Below are positions 12,339 through 23,730 of a stretch of 64,000 bases of DNA, in pieces. Below the pieces are notes generated by a model that saw only the letters and a list, made by a program, of their open reading frames with translations, was not told where the DNA came from and did not search any database. Source of the stretch: Toxonevra muliebris (Eukaryota > Arthropoda > Insecta > Diptera > Pallopteridae). Made by a program: the position numbers and the translations under genes. The DNA is taken from assembly GCA_963691655.1 (NCBI GenBank), contig OY829329.1, positions 51,561,279 through 51,625,278 of the forward strand. The letters are read 5' to 3'. Position 1 is the first letter of the stretch; every line of letters starts with the position of its first letter.

Positions 12339-12536
12339 TTATTCTTTATCCTTGGTAGGTAATCTGTATATTTCATCCTCAGTATACGTTACAGGTATTT
12401 CATCGGTTGTGTTAGTTGCAGTTTTTTCAAAACTTGTTGATTTCGTATCAGCATTATTCGTTACTTTGAGACCAAAACTTTTAATACGCAACCAAACTGC
12501 AGATACAATTGTGGTAATATTTTCTAAGAGACTCAT
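12339..12536 (-). CDS. Possible small protein of 65 residues, unknown function
   Basis: The ATG at 12,536 (context AATCATGAG) opens 65 codons to TAA. The product starts MSLLENITTIVSAVWLRIKS, a hydrophobic or amphipathic N-terminal segment. A Thr/Glu/Asp/Lys-rich hydrophilic tail follows, ending YRLPTKDKE. About 190 nt upstream lies a good TATA box (12,723-12,730, minus) and about 110 nt downstream an AATAAA, so a compact intronless transcript of about 470 nt would be complete. I recognise no family. The frame stays open upstream as far as a GTG at 12,638 but has no earlier ATG. The frame could still be chance, since minus and plus frames are both open here. Confidence 0.4.
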   Translation of the reverse strand: MSLLENITTIVSAVWLRIKSFGLKVTNNADTKSTSFEKTATNTTDEIPVTYTEDEIYRLPTKDKE

Positions 12537-12720
12537 GATTTCAATGGTGATGAGAAGAAATTCGTTTAATAAATAAAACAAAATTCCGTCGGCAAAATAT
12601 TCAATATCCCGTAAGTATATCCTTTTTGAATATTGCACAACTGCCGCCGCTACTCACTACTTTGCAATGTACTCCTATTAGTGTTTGAGGTAAGTATGAA
12701 ACTCACCAAACTTGGCAGCG

Positions 12721-12730
12721 TCTATTTATA
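12721..12730 (-). promoter_or_regulatory. TATA box for the small minus-strand gene
   Basis: The minus strand reads CTATAAATAG within GCTATAAATAGACGC, a near-consensus metazoan TATA box. Transcription would start about 30 nt further on, around 12,695, leaving about 160 nt of leader before the ATG at 12,536. The region just upstream (12,731-12,790) is less AT-rich than its surroundings. Confidence 0.45.
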
Positions 12731-12734
12731 GCAG

Positions 12735-15330
12735 TGAAAATGTTTGCGCGCCAAAAAAGTATACAACCAGCTAACGCGCATGAAAAGCTTGGAAGCTTTT
12801 TTTTTGTCGCTTTCTTCATAGCTCTCTACCCAGTAATTTTAAATATTAAATAATTACCCAGCAACCACCCACTAGTTATGAAACTGATGGCAACCAGGTC
12901 TACGTAAGAGACCAAAAACAGTATGTAGTTATGTGGATACAAATGTTTCTATACACTTAATTGGGTGGATACACAAATACATACATAGTTGAGTATATAC
13001 TCTGATACATACACTGATACAGGTACTAAGGAAAAACCACCATACGTGTCGATGTATGTATTTGTGACCTTTGCCAAAGTATATATGAGTATATGAGTAA
13101 TTTGTTTTTGTATGCGTGTAGTATCTTCCCCATCGTGTATACAAGGACATTTCGTTTTATGCAAAGGAGGAGCTAAAATTAAATTTTTCATTGCAAAATC
13201 CAAAAATTCGTTTGAAAAAAAAAAATTATTATTATTATGCAACTACTGCATTAAACTTCTGTAGAACTAAAACTAAAGATATATATATTTTCTCTGTATA
13301 AATATGTATATTAAAATAGAAATGAAGCAGAAAAGTATGCAAATATTTTTAGTTTGCAATTTTTTTTTTAAACTTGCCTAAATTTTTAGTTAGAAAGTTT
13401 TTTATTGTCCTCCATCATTCAATTGAACTTCCTTTCAAATTCTTCCACTAATTCGATCACATTCGTAAATATTTTTTCAATGCTTTTGTTTTTGTTACGT
13501 AAATTCATACTGCATTGATATCATTACTTTGTCAGGTTTAATTAAAATTAAATTGTATTTTTATAAATTTAATTACAAAATTTTAATCAAAAGAAAAGTT
13601 TTTCTATTTATTAAATGGTTGTATGAAGTTGCAAGCAAAGTTTAAATCAAATTGTTGGCAAAAGTGTAGGTGAGGTTTGCTTAAACTAAAAGAAATTACT
13701 TGGACTTCTCCTTCTATACCGAGTAGAATTAAAAATGAACTAAAAACATAAAGCTAATGAAAAGTTAGTAAGAAATTGAGTTAGCATTAACCCTCTAGTT
13801 CCCAAACTTTTGATTGAGTAAAAAAAATCGGAATTGATTAATATTGGCGTAAAAATCATAAACTGATTTAAAAACCCCAAAAAAAAAAAACTAATGTGCG
13901 TTGTTTTATGAAGTGAGAGAGTTTGAACGCTTAAAATTATTTGTTGTTTAATGAGCTTTTTATCAATTTGTTTTAAGTAATTCTCAGCTAGCCATAGCTA
14001 ATTTTTTGATCTGGATAGTATGACGGGAAGTATTTTATTTATTTTTTTTATTTTTTCCACTTTTATCTCAAATACAATCAAAATTATTAATTTTCCTATT
14101 TTTCACAAATTTTTGGAAAATTCTTATCTAGAGTTTGATAAAAATTTTAGATAAATGATGACCCCAAATTTATTTTCTAATTTAAATTATAATGTTTAGA
14201 AAGAGAAATATCAAGTTTTTTTTGGGAAAAATTGTATTCAATTTTTTCAGAAACTTTAGTTTTTTCCAGAAGTGAAAAAAATTCTTTAACTTTCAGGAAT
14301 ATTCAAAATTTTTACACTAACACACGTGATTTTGTTTTTTGCTTATACAGGGACTTATATAAGGGGTGTGCACTTAATAACTTTTGTGGGAGCTGAAAGA
14401 TGAAGAGAAGGTTCAGTCTATCTCTTACTTCTGGATAACAGCAAGCTTCGGCGAATCCTAAGAATATATATAGGACAAGGCTCAAGGCTTCTACAATAGC
14501 CTATGGGGTTTAGGGTCAGTTGATATAGGGGGACTGCAAAATTGCATAAAAAAAATCAGAATGTCTACGCGGGTTTTAAAAGGGAAAAGGGGTAAATGAT
14601 TTACACGTGGTATAAAAAGAACTGTATCCTGACATAAGTTATTCTGATGGATGACCACCAGACGAACCAAACCTTTGTGATTTACTAATGCGTCTATTTT
14701 AATTAGACACTAAGCGAACGCACCCAAAACTGCGTTCAATGTCGCTTCCAACAACCAATTTCACGGTATATGAACATAGTAAAAATGACAAAATTTAATA
14801 TGGATATCTTGGAAAGTTATATTATTTCGAATTTTTTCTTAATGTTTCTTTAAAGTTTACAAAAAATATGTTTTTCTGAACACTTAATTCAATTAATCTA
14901 AATAAATGAAATATTCAGAAGATCTATGAGAAGGCAGTCGAAGGTCTCAGACCATAGCTAAAAACCTTGATTTCTTAGACATATATAAGTGACCTGATGG
15001 ATGTTTGGGGACATTTAGGAATTTTAGAAATTTGTACCACATTGAATTCTTTATGAACTTTTAGAAAAACTTCTATGAATAATTCTCACAACAAAGTTCA
15101 GAGAGAGTATTGGAGAGAGAATATTAGTGTGAAAACAAAAACACGTAACTTTGCTTCAGTCGTCAAAGTTGTAGTACTTAAATACAATAATTTTACACAC
15201 TGATTACCATCAGCTCATCATTGTGTCCTTGAAGTAGCAGTCTTCATAATATTAATTTTTTCTGAGGTACATAACGAAAAATCTGGAAAAAATTGTTTTT
15301 TTGAACATGTTTATACTTTATTAGATTCAT
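12735..15330. other. AT-rich intergenic DNA, no gene seen
   Basis: The stretch 12,930-13,140 is rich in ATAC/GTAT microsatellite-like words and gives two overlapping artefactual minus frames. A TTAACCCTCTAGTTCCC string at about 13,790 resembles one at about 7,318 (TTAACCCTTTAGTTCC). Both start with TTAA, but no partner end was found. Otherwise there is nothing supportable. Confidence 0.4.
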
Positions 15331-15332
15331 AC

Positions 15333-15405
15333 CGCCTCGGTAGTTTATTGGGAACACGCTAGACTATCATCTCTGGGATCTTGGATTTGATTCCCGTCAA
15401 AGGCA
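15333..15405 (+). repeat. tRNA-like sequence (degenerate tRNA or SINE head)
   Basis: About 73 nt have tRNA-like order. GCCTCGGTAGTTTATTGGG is in the A-box/D-arm position. CTAGA...TCTGG can pair as an anticodon stem around an 8-nt loop, and GGATTTGATTCCC resembles the B box (consensus GGTTCGANTCC). The stems and the loop size are imperfect, so it is not a working tRNA. A decayed tRNA pseudogene or the head of a tRNA-derived SINE is likely. Confidence 0.4.
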
Positions 15406-17340
15406 TGGTCTCTAATTAACCTCTTATCTGTCTTCTTAATTTCGCTTGAATCTTATATTCAAGCTCCAAACGAATTCTATGGAAATATCTGAAAATTTTG
15501 CACATTCTTCATATCAAATAATACTTATGAATTAAAAAATTTACTTTACAAAATCCTTTAAGTCCTGTAATTGAAAAGAAAAAGAGTTACAACCAAATCC
15601 AGCAAATGTATACAAAAAAAAAACTTACGACTGTGAAATCCTTACAAAAACAATGCTTTGAGTGATTAATGCCATTAACGAAATTATCAAGGATTAAAAA
15701 GATTTTCTAGCGTTTTCATGCTACTGCACATACACCATCAGCAACACCAACACAATACATACATTTCAACATAGAACAAAATTTTATCCAGGCACTGCAG
15801 GCGCACATTTCCTGCTGAGCGTAATACTATAGAAGAGGAAGAGACAGGGGAAGTGGTGTAAATGAGTGAAGACAATACAATTTAACGTAATTCTTTGGCT
15901 TCAATTAGTAGTAGAAAGAGAACGGAGTGAGTGAGTGAGTGTAAGAGCGAAACCCCTTCATATTATTTTTATGGCCATGGATAATAACGATATAACCGAC
16001 AGGCAGACAACCCTTTTTGGTTGTCATTGTTGTTATTTCAGGAATACTAGGTGGATGTGACACACGCCGTCAAATCCATTATCACTATTACTTGTAGAGA
16101 GAGGGAGCGGGGGAAATGCGGATTAGCGCGGTTCTTAAAATGCAATTTTATTAATTTTAAGAATTTTGAAAAACGTTTTGAGATATACATTGAAGTTTTA
16201 ACTTTAAGATTGTTAAAATTTAAAGAAGAATTTATTTAACTTTTATAAAACTTCAAACTTTATTCGTCCTTCAAAATGTCATTCACAGAAATTATGCTCT
16301 GCTTTCATATTTGCCACAAAAAGCAATGAAGCATGAATCGCACAAACAAAGTAATAAAAATGATTTTCTACTTTTTTTCTATAGTGCTCCCATTTATTGT
16401 TCATGTTTTTGCTTTTTCTTTTTCCCTCTTTCTCTTACTTTTTCTCTGCCTATATTCAACGATATGTTATATATATTTATGTGAAAATCCATTCAAATGT
16501 TCAACATACCAACACAATACATAGTATGTGTTGCATATTTTCAGGCGACACACGTCATCACTTCCGTTCACTCGTCCAACGGACGCCACAGTTTTAGCTA
16601 TACCCCCTTCCCATCGCATTCATTGATATTTATTGTTTGTGAATTATTTTTTTCTTTCCAAAAACTAACAATCATGTTTTATAAATTTTATGAATTTATG
16701 ATTTTTATCACCATTTTAGGATTAATTATACATTTGCCTACACAATTTCAGGACCATATCTGAGCAGACCACTTACAATCTTATGTCGAACTTGAACTTT
16801 AAGAGTGAAAAGATTTTGAATGAAAATTTTAACACTTATAAACTCGTACTTCAGGCTGTTGGAATTGAGAAAGAATTCTCAAAGAAATAATTCTTTAAAC
16901 AGTATTTCAGGTAGTTTCAACGATTATAACCTGAATATCGGCTTTGGGTAGTGAACTTTTTGGAAGTCACCCAAAACTTGAGCATTAAAACACTAATGTG
17001 GTCCGGATGACAATAAAGGTTTTAGGAAATTCACGAGGTGTGGTAAATATCAAATCATCAACACTTGTACAACACTTATTTCATTTCTGTACTTACATTT
17101 GTAGTATCGAACATCGTCAGAAGGGGAAAATATTCTATTCCGATGGAAATACACTAACAAACCGTAACAAACTAATAACAAATGCTTCCGAAAAAAATTT
17201 TACTTTTTGAAAGTCGACGGGCCAACTTCACCAGTTTTTCAAGAAAAAAAAGTATTAGAAAAATAATTTCAAAAATAGTAACGTTTGATTCAAGTTTTCT
17301 AATATTATAAAAAGCGTTCAATTTACCAATCCCAAATCAA
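15406..17340. other. Intergenic DNA, no gene seen
   Basis: A and T tracts with GAGA-type tracts at 15,830-15,950 (GTGAGTGAGTGAGTG) and 16,095-16,110. The overlapping frames at 16,333-16,763 are Phe/Ser/Leu-rich composition artefacts. Confidence 0.4.
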
Positions 17341-17369
17341 ATAGAATAGAATAATCAGACTGAGACTTG

Positions 17370-17510
17370 GGATCCAAACTAGTCTGAATTTGGTATTTCT
17401 TTGGTTTTAGTTTTGGCTGGTATTATTAGCTGAATTTTGATTTAGCTTTTGGTCTTACTTTTGTAATGAGCTTTGAACGAGATTTTGTTTGACTCTGAGC
17501 CTGCATTATA
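17370..17510 (+). repeat. TTTGGTCTGA-type array (copy 2, left part)
   Basis: Degenerate units such as AGTCTGAATTTGG, GGTTTTAGTTTTGGC and GCTTTTGGTCTTAC. The array is split by the Tc1/mariner element at 17,511-18,810 and resumes at 18,813. Confidence 0.55.
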
Positions 17511-18810
17511 AGGAGTGAGATTGAAAAAATCTTAACACACGTTTTACCTAATAATTTTTTTTGGGTGTAAAATTTAAAAATTTCTTTGATCTAGTTATCT
17601 TTGAAAAATATGTCAGTTGTTATTTTTAATGACAAACATGTTGGTTTATTGTGAGTTTGATCAAAATGAGTGAAGAAAAAGAAGTACGTCTTTAAATTAT
17701 TAAAAATGTTCAAAAAAATCCAAATTGGTCCTACAAAAAATTGGCCAAAGAATTGAAGGTCTGCCGTCAAACTGTTTCCAATTTTATTAAACAGTTTCAG
17801 GAGAATTTGACCATCGATAGGAAACCTGGCTCGGGAAGAAAACAAAGACCACATGATATTGGGAAAGCCAAGAAAAGAGAAAGTATATTGAAAATATCTC
17901 CAAACATATCTGGTAGAAAAGCTGCCCGGTTAGCCCAGTGCTCTGACTATTTGGTGCGAAAAGTTAAAGCCTATGCAGGTTTGAAAACATACAAAGTCCA
18001 AAAAGTTCCAGACAGGAATGCTGCAAAAAATTTAGACGCCAAAAGTAGGGCTCGGAAATTAAAAACGAATTTCATACAAAAATTTGGCATTCATGTTGTA
18101 TAATGGACGACGAAACGTAAGTACTGGCAGATTTTACGCAGCTTCCGGGTAAAAATTTTTATGTTGCTGATGTTCGAGGAATTGTCGAAGAAAAATTTAG
18201 AATCCAAAAGCAGACAAAATTTCCTAAAAAATTCCTGGTATGGCAAGCTATATGCAGTTGCGGCAAAAGAAGCAAGTCATTTGTTACAGTGGGCTCAATA
18301 AATACCGAAATATACATCAAAGAATGTTTGAAAAAAAGACTTCTTCCTTTCATAAGAGAGCACAATGTGTCCACATATTTTTGGTCCGATTTGGCATCAT
18401 GTCACTACGGCAAGAAAGCTCTGGAGTGGTACCTACCAAAGTAATAACTTAGTTTTTGTACCAAGAGAGGCCAATCCTAAAAATTGTCCGGAGCTAAGAC
18501 TAGTGGAGAGATATTGGGTGAAAAAAAACTTAAAGAGCACAAAAAAGATGTCCCAAAATATCGAAGATTTTAAAAGGAGATGGGCAAACTGTTCCAAAAA
18601 GGTGTCTGAAACAACTACCAAATCTCTAATGGAAGGCTTACCAAAAAAGGTACACGAGTTCATAAATAGTGGTTAGAACTATAAAAGTTATATTTTTCTG
18701 TAATTTGTAAAATATTATCAATAAAATAATAAAAAGAATAAAACTCTAAGATCAACCGTTGAAAAATTATTGAATTTTATATATGTAAAGATTTTTTCGA
18801 TCTCACTTCT
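17511..18810 (+). mobile_element. Tc1/mariner element, DD37E-like, near full length (copy A)
   Basis: The left end AGGAGTGAGATTGAAAAAAT and the reverse complement of the right end, AGAAGTGAGATCGAAAAAAT, form terminal inverted repeats of about 28 bp. TA flanks both ends (17,509-17,510 and 18,811-18,812), the classic Tc1/mariner target duplication. The 1,300-bp body holds a degenerate plus-strand transposase. The element sits inside a TTTGGTCTGA-type array. A second copy (48,018-49,259) lies in VGlut intron 1 and agrees base for base over long stretches. Confidence 0.93.
17666..18676 (+). pseudogene. Transposase pseudogene of Tc1/mariner copy A
   Basis: ATG at 17,666. The N-terminal helix-turn-helix reads [20 protein letters not shown], followed by RKPGSGRK, a GRPR-like hinge. 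The first catalytic Asp is in MDDET (about 18,101-18,115), the second in WSDLASCHYG and the Glu in PELRLVERYW. About 37 residues separate the last two once an indel is allowed for, which suggests the DD37E branch. The lesions are a TAA at codon 10, a frameshift before the DDET block, a TAA right after it, and an extra 4 bp near 18,432 (TACCTACCAAAG against TACCAAAG in copy B). It ends FINSG-stop at 18,676 and is not functional. Confidence 0.9.
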
Positions 18811-18812
18811 TA

Positions 18813-19230
18813 GTCAAAGTTTTAGCCTAAATCGGGTTTTGATTTGGTTTTTGGTTTGATGTGAATTTTGGTTTTTTATTTTATTTCAATTAGATTTTTC
18901 TATTATAGTTTTGTCTTATTTGAGGTCTGAATTTTGTACAGATTTTTGGTTTGGTTTTTGAACGGAGTTTTCATCTGATTTTGTGCTTGGCTTTAGGTTT
19001 GAATTGCTATGATTTTTGGAATTAGTTTTTGTCTGATCTTAAGTCTAAATTTGGGTCTAAGTTTTGGTCTGTTTTTGGCAGACCAAAATGTCTGACTGTT
19101 GAGTTAATTTTTGATTAGATTTTTTGACTGGTTCAAAGTTTCACCTTTTCACTTTTACATAATTTTTGGTCTAGATTTTGCTCTAGTTACTGGTCTGATA
19201 ACTATTCCATAATTTAGTCAAATCGATGAT
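18813..19230 (+). repeat. TTTGGTCTGA-type array (copy 2, right part)
   Basis: About 400 bp of units like GGTTTTTGGTTTGATGTG and TAAGTCTAAATTTGGGTCT. They continue the array that starts at 17,370. Orientation is the same as the other copies in the window. Confidence 0.6.
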
Positions 19231-19265
19231 CCTGGTAGCCAGTATTCTCCGAATTTAATAATCTA

Positions 19266-19266
<1 letters not shown>

Positions 19267-19297
<31 letters not shown>
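19267..19297. repeat. Homopolymer C21 followed by A10
   Basis: A pure C run of 21 (19,267-19,287) runs straight into 10 A. This is striking in such AT-rich DNA. The length may vary between individuals or be affected by sequencing. Confidence 0.8.
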
Positions 19298-19298
<1 letters not shown>

Positions 19299-21092
19299 TA
19301 AATATTAGTGATTAATTCTCTTTTCGGAAACAATGCAAATAAAAAAAAAATTTTCTACTTACTTACTTTGATACAAAAAAAAAAATTTACCCAAAAAGTG
19401 TCTACTAATGGAATAACAATGTAAGCCACTTACTTGTAAATATCCTTAGAAATTTTTTAAAGATTGTAACTGCAAAAAGTAGAAAAATAGCATCAAAATG
19501 TAATATTTTTGTAACCAAAGTAAAGGCTATTAATAATACTTGGACATACACAGAGTACCTAACTAAGTATGTAAAAAGCTAAAAAGTATCATTAATCTGG
19601 TGAACGAAACAAATCCAATTCTACATAAAAGTTACTTACATTTCTAAAAGTCTTTTCAAGCATAATAATTTATCAAACAAGTGTATGATGTAATTTAGGT
19701 ATTTTTCACTTTAGTGATTCTTTAGTTATAACAAAATAAAAGTATCAACTTATTTCTTTTTTTGTACTCAATATCAATATTTGTTAAGTATTTCTCTACC
19801 CATATTAGTGAAGTAAGTGGAAGAAAAAATCATTATCAAATGTAACCTGACAACCGTGATTGGTTTCCCAGGTTTCAAGGACAAAAAGTTAATATTCTGC
19901 AACTTCATAACGCTAAATTAACTTGCAGACATTTTAATTTCAAAGTATTCGAACTCAAAACGAATAAAAATACATATATATAATGAAAGAAGATGTAATC
20001 GTTTATATGTTAATATACGATGAGTAAATGGCATGATTCTTGGTAATATAGACACGGTTGCTTGGTTGCAAATGATATACAGGAGTAGGTTTATTGAAAA
20101 ATAGCAAAGGCAATTCAAGCTCACACTCACAAATCACAACCACACTCACCCTAATTATTTTCGCTTCACATTCCACTCGAGCTGTACCGAAGATGTGCGC
20201 ACTTGATTCTAATGAATGCCGTTGGTTACACGCTTTAAGTGTAGCGCTTCTGTATCTGTTTGTGTGTTTAGATTTTCATTTCATATCTCCAAATATGCAT
20301 CTTGATTAAATGAATTAAATGAAATGAAAAAAACATTTTAGATGAAAAAGTGGCTAAATTGAAAATTAATTCTATAGAATGTGATGCGTTCAGAGATAAG
20401 AAAGTGGAAAGGTCACGTGGCTATTTTAACTTTTACAATTAAAAATATATGATCCTATATTATTTATTCCAAATATATTTTTAGGTGTACCCACCCAATT
20501 ATTTTTTCTATTTTTATATCAACGATTTAGTGTAACTATGTACGTATTGTAAGTCATTTGCCAGCATTATCTCTTTCTATTATTGATTTTTCATCATTGT
20601 TCCGGTTTATTCGAAACTACAATCTAAAATCAATAAATTTGCTATGCCCTATTCATTTATATAAGAATAAATCGTAAATTTATGATGACTTAAATTTAGT
20701 TTTGAGAAAAGTTTTCTGGTATAAAGTTTTGTTAATTTGTCGGTAACAGATTTTTGTTCAGATTATCTAAACAAAAAAAAAAAAAAAAAAACAAAACTAT
20801 TAAAAATCGGTAAAACAGTCAAGTCGTCTTTTCTGTGAGAGTTGCATCATAAGTTTATTTGGATATTCGGATCCGAATCCCCACTGAATGAATCAGTTGT
20901 AATACCACAAAAATTGTGAGTAATATTAGCATTTATTAGCATTTTCTTATGAGTGGTGTCGAAAATATCTCTCAAGGATAAGTAAATAAAGCAGAACCTC
21001 AAACCTATGTATATTCTGTAACAATTTAACAAATTCTCGAGGAGAGGCTAATATCTCTATATAGTATAATGCATCACGTAATTCATTATGGA
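19298..21092. other. AT-rich intergenic DNA, no gene seen
   Basis: There is no supportable gene, RNA or element. An A-tract of about 20 lies near 20,770-20,790. Confidence 0.45.
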
Positions 21093-21100
21093 TTACACAC

Positions 21101-22384
21101 CAAGGCCGTATTTAGGGGGAGGTTTTGGGGGTTCTGACCTCCCCCCCGCCCCCCCGAAATATGGAAACTTTCTTCTAATTTTTTACATTAATTTCCAGTG
21201 GATGGGATGGAAAAAATAAAATCTATTGGGAGATTTTTGAATATTTTTTACTTCCATCGGTTTTTTTCTAAAAAGTCCAGTAAATTTGAAATCTTAGTTA
21301 CACTATGCGACCAAATTTGATTTATTTTCTTTGACATGAGGCTTGATTTCGGATTCAAAAAGAGAAGGTGATGCTGAGCAATCCTTCATTCATAGTTTTT
21401 CTATGTCAGTAACTGTTTTTGATTTAAAGCTTCGTCGTGAAACATTTTAAAAAGTTTAAAAATTAATAAAAAATAGAAAAAACTGTCGAATCCTTGTAAA
21501 ATTAGACTTATGTGAAAAGTAATACAAAGCAATATTTTATTATGCTAAACTTGTCCGCCATATTTGATTCGGAATTTTGAATTTTTAAAATCTGACTGCA
21601 GATTTGTAACCAGCGCTCCACTGCGGACCACTGCACTTTTCATTATGTCTGGCTGTGAGTATGAGTAAGATAAAATCCGTTCTTTGTAAATTTTTTCCTG
21701 CTCCCGTAGACATTAATACATCCCCTGCTTTAAGGTGACGTAATGTGAAGTTTCTGACCTCAGATTTATTTTCATATTATTCGCCCAACCCATGCAGGGC
21801 AGTGTTATTGGATCAGCTTCAAAGTTTTTGGAGACAATCTTAAAATGTAATTAATTCTTTAACCCATTATTGCTCAGAACACCCCGACTCGGAAGATCCC
21901 TTTTAATGCTGTGACTGCAAGAATCTAGAGAATATATGCCTACTTCATCCGGGTTCCTCATAATTGATAATGGCCCGAATTCTCACTAATAATCATTTGA
22001 AAAAATTCGCCTCTGAATATTTTTAACATTATTGGTCATTATTTTAACTTTGGGTAATGGAAAGTCAAGGAGTTATCGAAATGATGTCCTTGACGTTAAA
22101 AAAATGCATTGGAATTCACATTGAATAATACTTATTTGAAAAAATTGAAATTGAATATTCTGTGAATTTTTTGTAATTTTCGGACATATTTTTTAGGTTC
22201 AGATTAAAAAAAATCGGAAAGAATAATTCCTAAAGCTTCAAGGCATTTATCCACTCTTGACTGATGGGGTCCATCAAATGCAACATCTAATTTATTTATT
22301 TAAGCATCAGTTTCATTAAAATTATTTATCAATATTTTCTTCGAATGTAAACCCCCCCGAAAAAAAATCCTGGCTACGGCCCTG
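21101..22384. mobile_element. hAT-type non-autonomous element, copy A (8-bp TSD)
   Basis: It is flanked by a perfect 8-bp duplication, TTACACAC, at 21,093-21,100 and 22,385-22,392. The termini are CAAGGCCGTATTTAGGGG and, reverse-complemented, CAGGGCCGTAGCCAGG, a short inverted repeat of hAT type. G/C homopolymer tracts lie just inside both ends. The 1,284-bp interior has no long frame. Copy B (51,934-53,437) is the same family in the opposite orientation. Copy A lacks about 170 bp present in B, with the gap at about 21,734. Confidence 0.9.
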
Positions 22385-22392
22385 TTACACAC

Positions 22393-23690
22393 TACCCCAC
22401 TTAATATATTTATTCAGCTTGGGACAAATCTCACTTGAATAGGTGCTAATATTTTAAAAAAATATTTAAAACAAACTAACTTACGTATTTTATTTGACAG
22501 ATTATTTCCTTCCTTAATAAAATTTGCAAGGGGTTCATTTATCTGAAATTTCCTATTTTTGAAGATTTTATTGTGAGCTTCACATTTATATACTTGATGA
22601 AAAGTGTTGGGCAGTACAAATTGCACTAGCCTTCAGTTCTTAAGCCCTAGACCAAAATATATATTTTACCTGCTGAATCCAAATTTAGCTACAGATAAAT
22701 ATTTTCAATTATATGTATGTATCTCAACAAAAATAACCTGGATCAGGAAAAGCAAAATTTAAAGTGGAAGGTTAATGATTTTACTATGAAGTGAAACTAA
22801 TGTAGAATTTCGAAAAATTTCTGTGAATTTCATAAATAACACGGTGCAACAGTAAAAAATACATGGAAAATTATACTATTTTTCTTGTAGGTCTTGTCAA
22901 GCAAAACAAGAGTCTGTATGTGAAATTTTCCAAACGCCCCAAAAATCTTGATTTACCGTTCAAACCCGGGTTTGAATACCTTAGCGCACTTATAAGCCTG
23001 TAACTTATTTGATTATCAACCGATTTCCAGTTTTGGAAAAAAGAAACTTAGACCTTTCGAATGATATATATTTTGTTCAAGAAAACTTGAGAAACTTTGG
23101 TGTATTTGTCCAGCAAACACAATTTTTTTCACTTTTTTTTTGCCTTTTCTCAACTTTGGCGGTGTTTCTACACACCATTTTATTAAAGAACCATACTACT
23201 TGTAATATTTATTAAAAAAATATTTTTAATAACGAATACAACGCATATTTATATATTTAATATTTAAAAATCGGTAAGTAATTGACTGAGTTATTAAACT
23301 TTTTATGAAAACAAAATTTTTGGTCATTCTACTCAAAAATGTTTGCTTGGCCGTGATTTTTTTTTAATTCAACATTTTCAATTTCTCGTTGAAGTGAACC
23401 AAAATATTCTGAAATCACTTTTGTTTTATTTTTTCCTTCGTAGAGCTTTTCAATTATAGCAATTTCTTGGTGTAAATATTCGCCTTGTTCATCGTTGAAC
23501 TTGCCCAGGTTATATGGGAAGAAGATCAAATGCGAATGCAGGAAATGAATTTTTATGGCCATGTTGCAACTAAAAATTCATTAACAACCGTGACATAGTC
23601 GTCGCTTCTGTGATTAACTATATGAAGAAATTACCAGATACCTCTTTTTTAGGAAAAAATTCAAGCTTTATTTTTGTAGCAAGTAATTTT
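22393..23690. other. AT-rich intergenic DNA, no gene seen
   Basis: Only composition-driven short frames are present. A stretch at 22,930-23,040 (CCGTTCAAACCCGGGTTTGAA and on) looks like an old dispersed repeat and contains a palindromic CAAACCCGGGTTTG at about 22,960-22,973. Confidence 0.35.
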
Positions 23691-23694
23691 TTGA

Positions 23695-23730
23695 TATCCC
23701 TAACGGTTAACCAGTTAACCGTTAGGGATA
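23695..23730. repeat. Perfect 17-bp palindrome with 2-nt spacer
   Basis: Arms TATCCCTAACGGTTAAC (23,695-23,711) and GTTAACCGTTAGGGATA (23,714-23,730) are exact inverted repeats separated by CA. Confidence 0.85.

Noticed and set aside
12268..12576. 102-codon plus frame
   Set aside because: It overlaps the minus-strand small gene and is Val/Ile/Phe-rich, as expected for the complement of that frame.
14346..14370. CAGGGACTTATATAAGGGG, a hAT-like end
   Set aside because: No inverted partner and no 8-bp duplication was found downstream.
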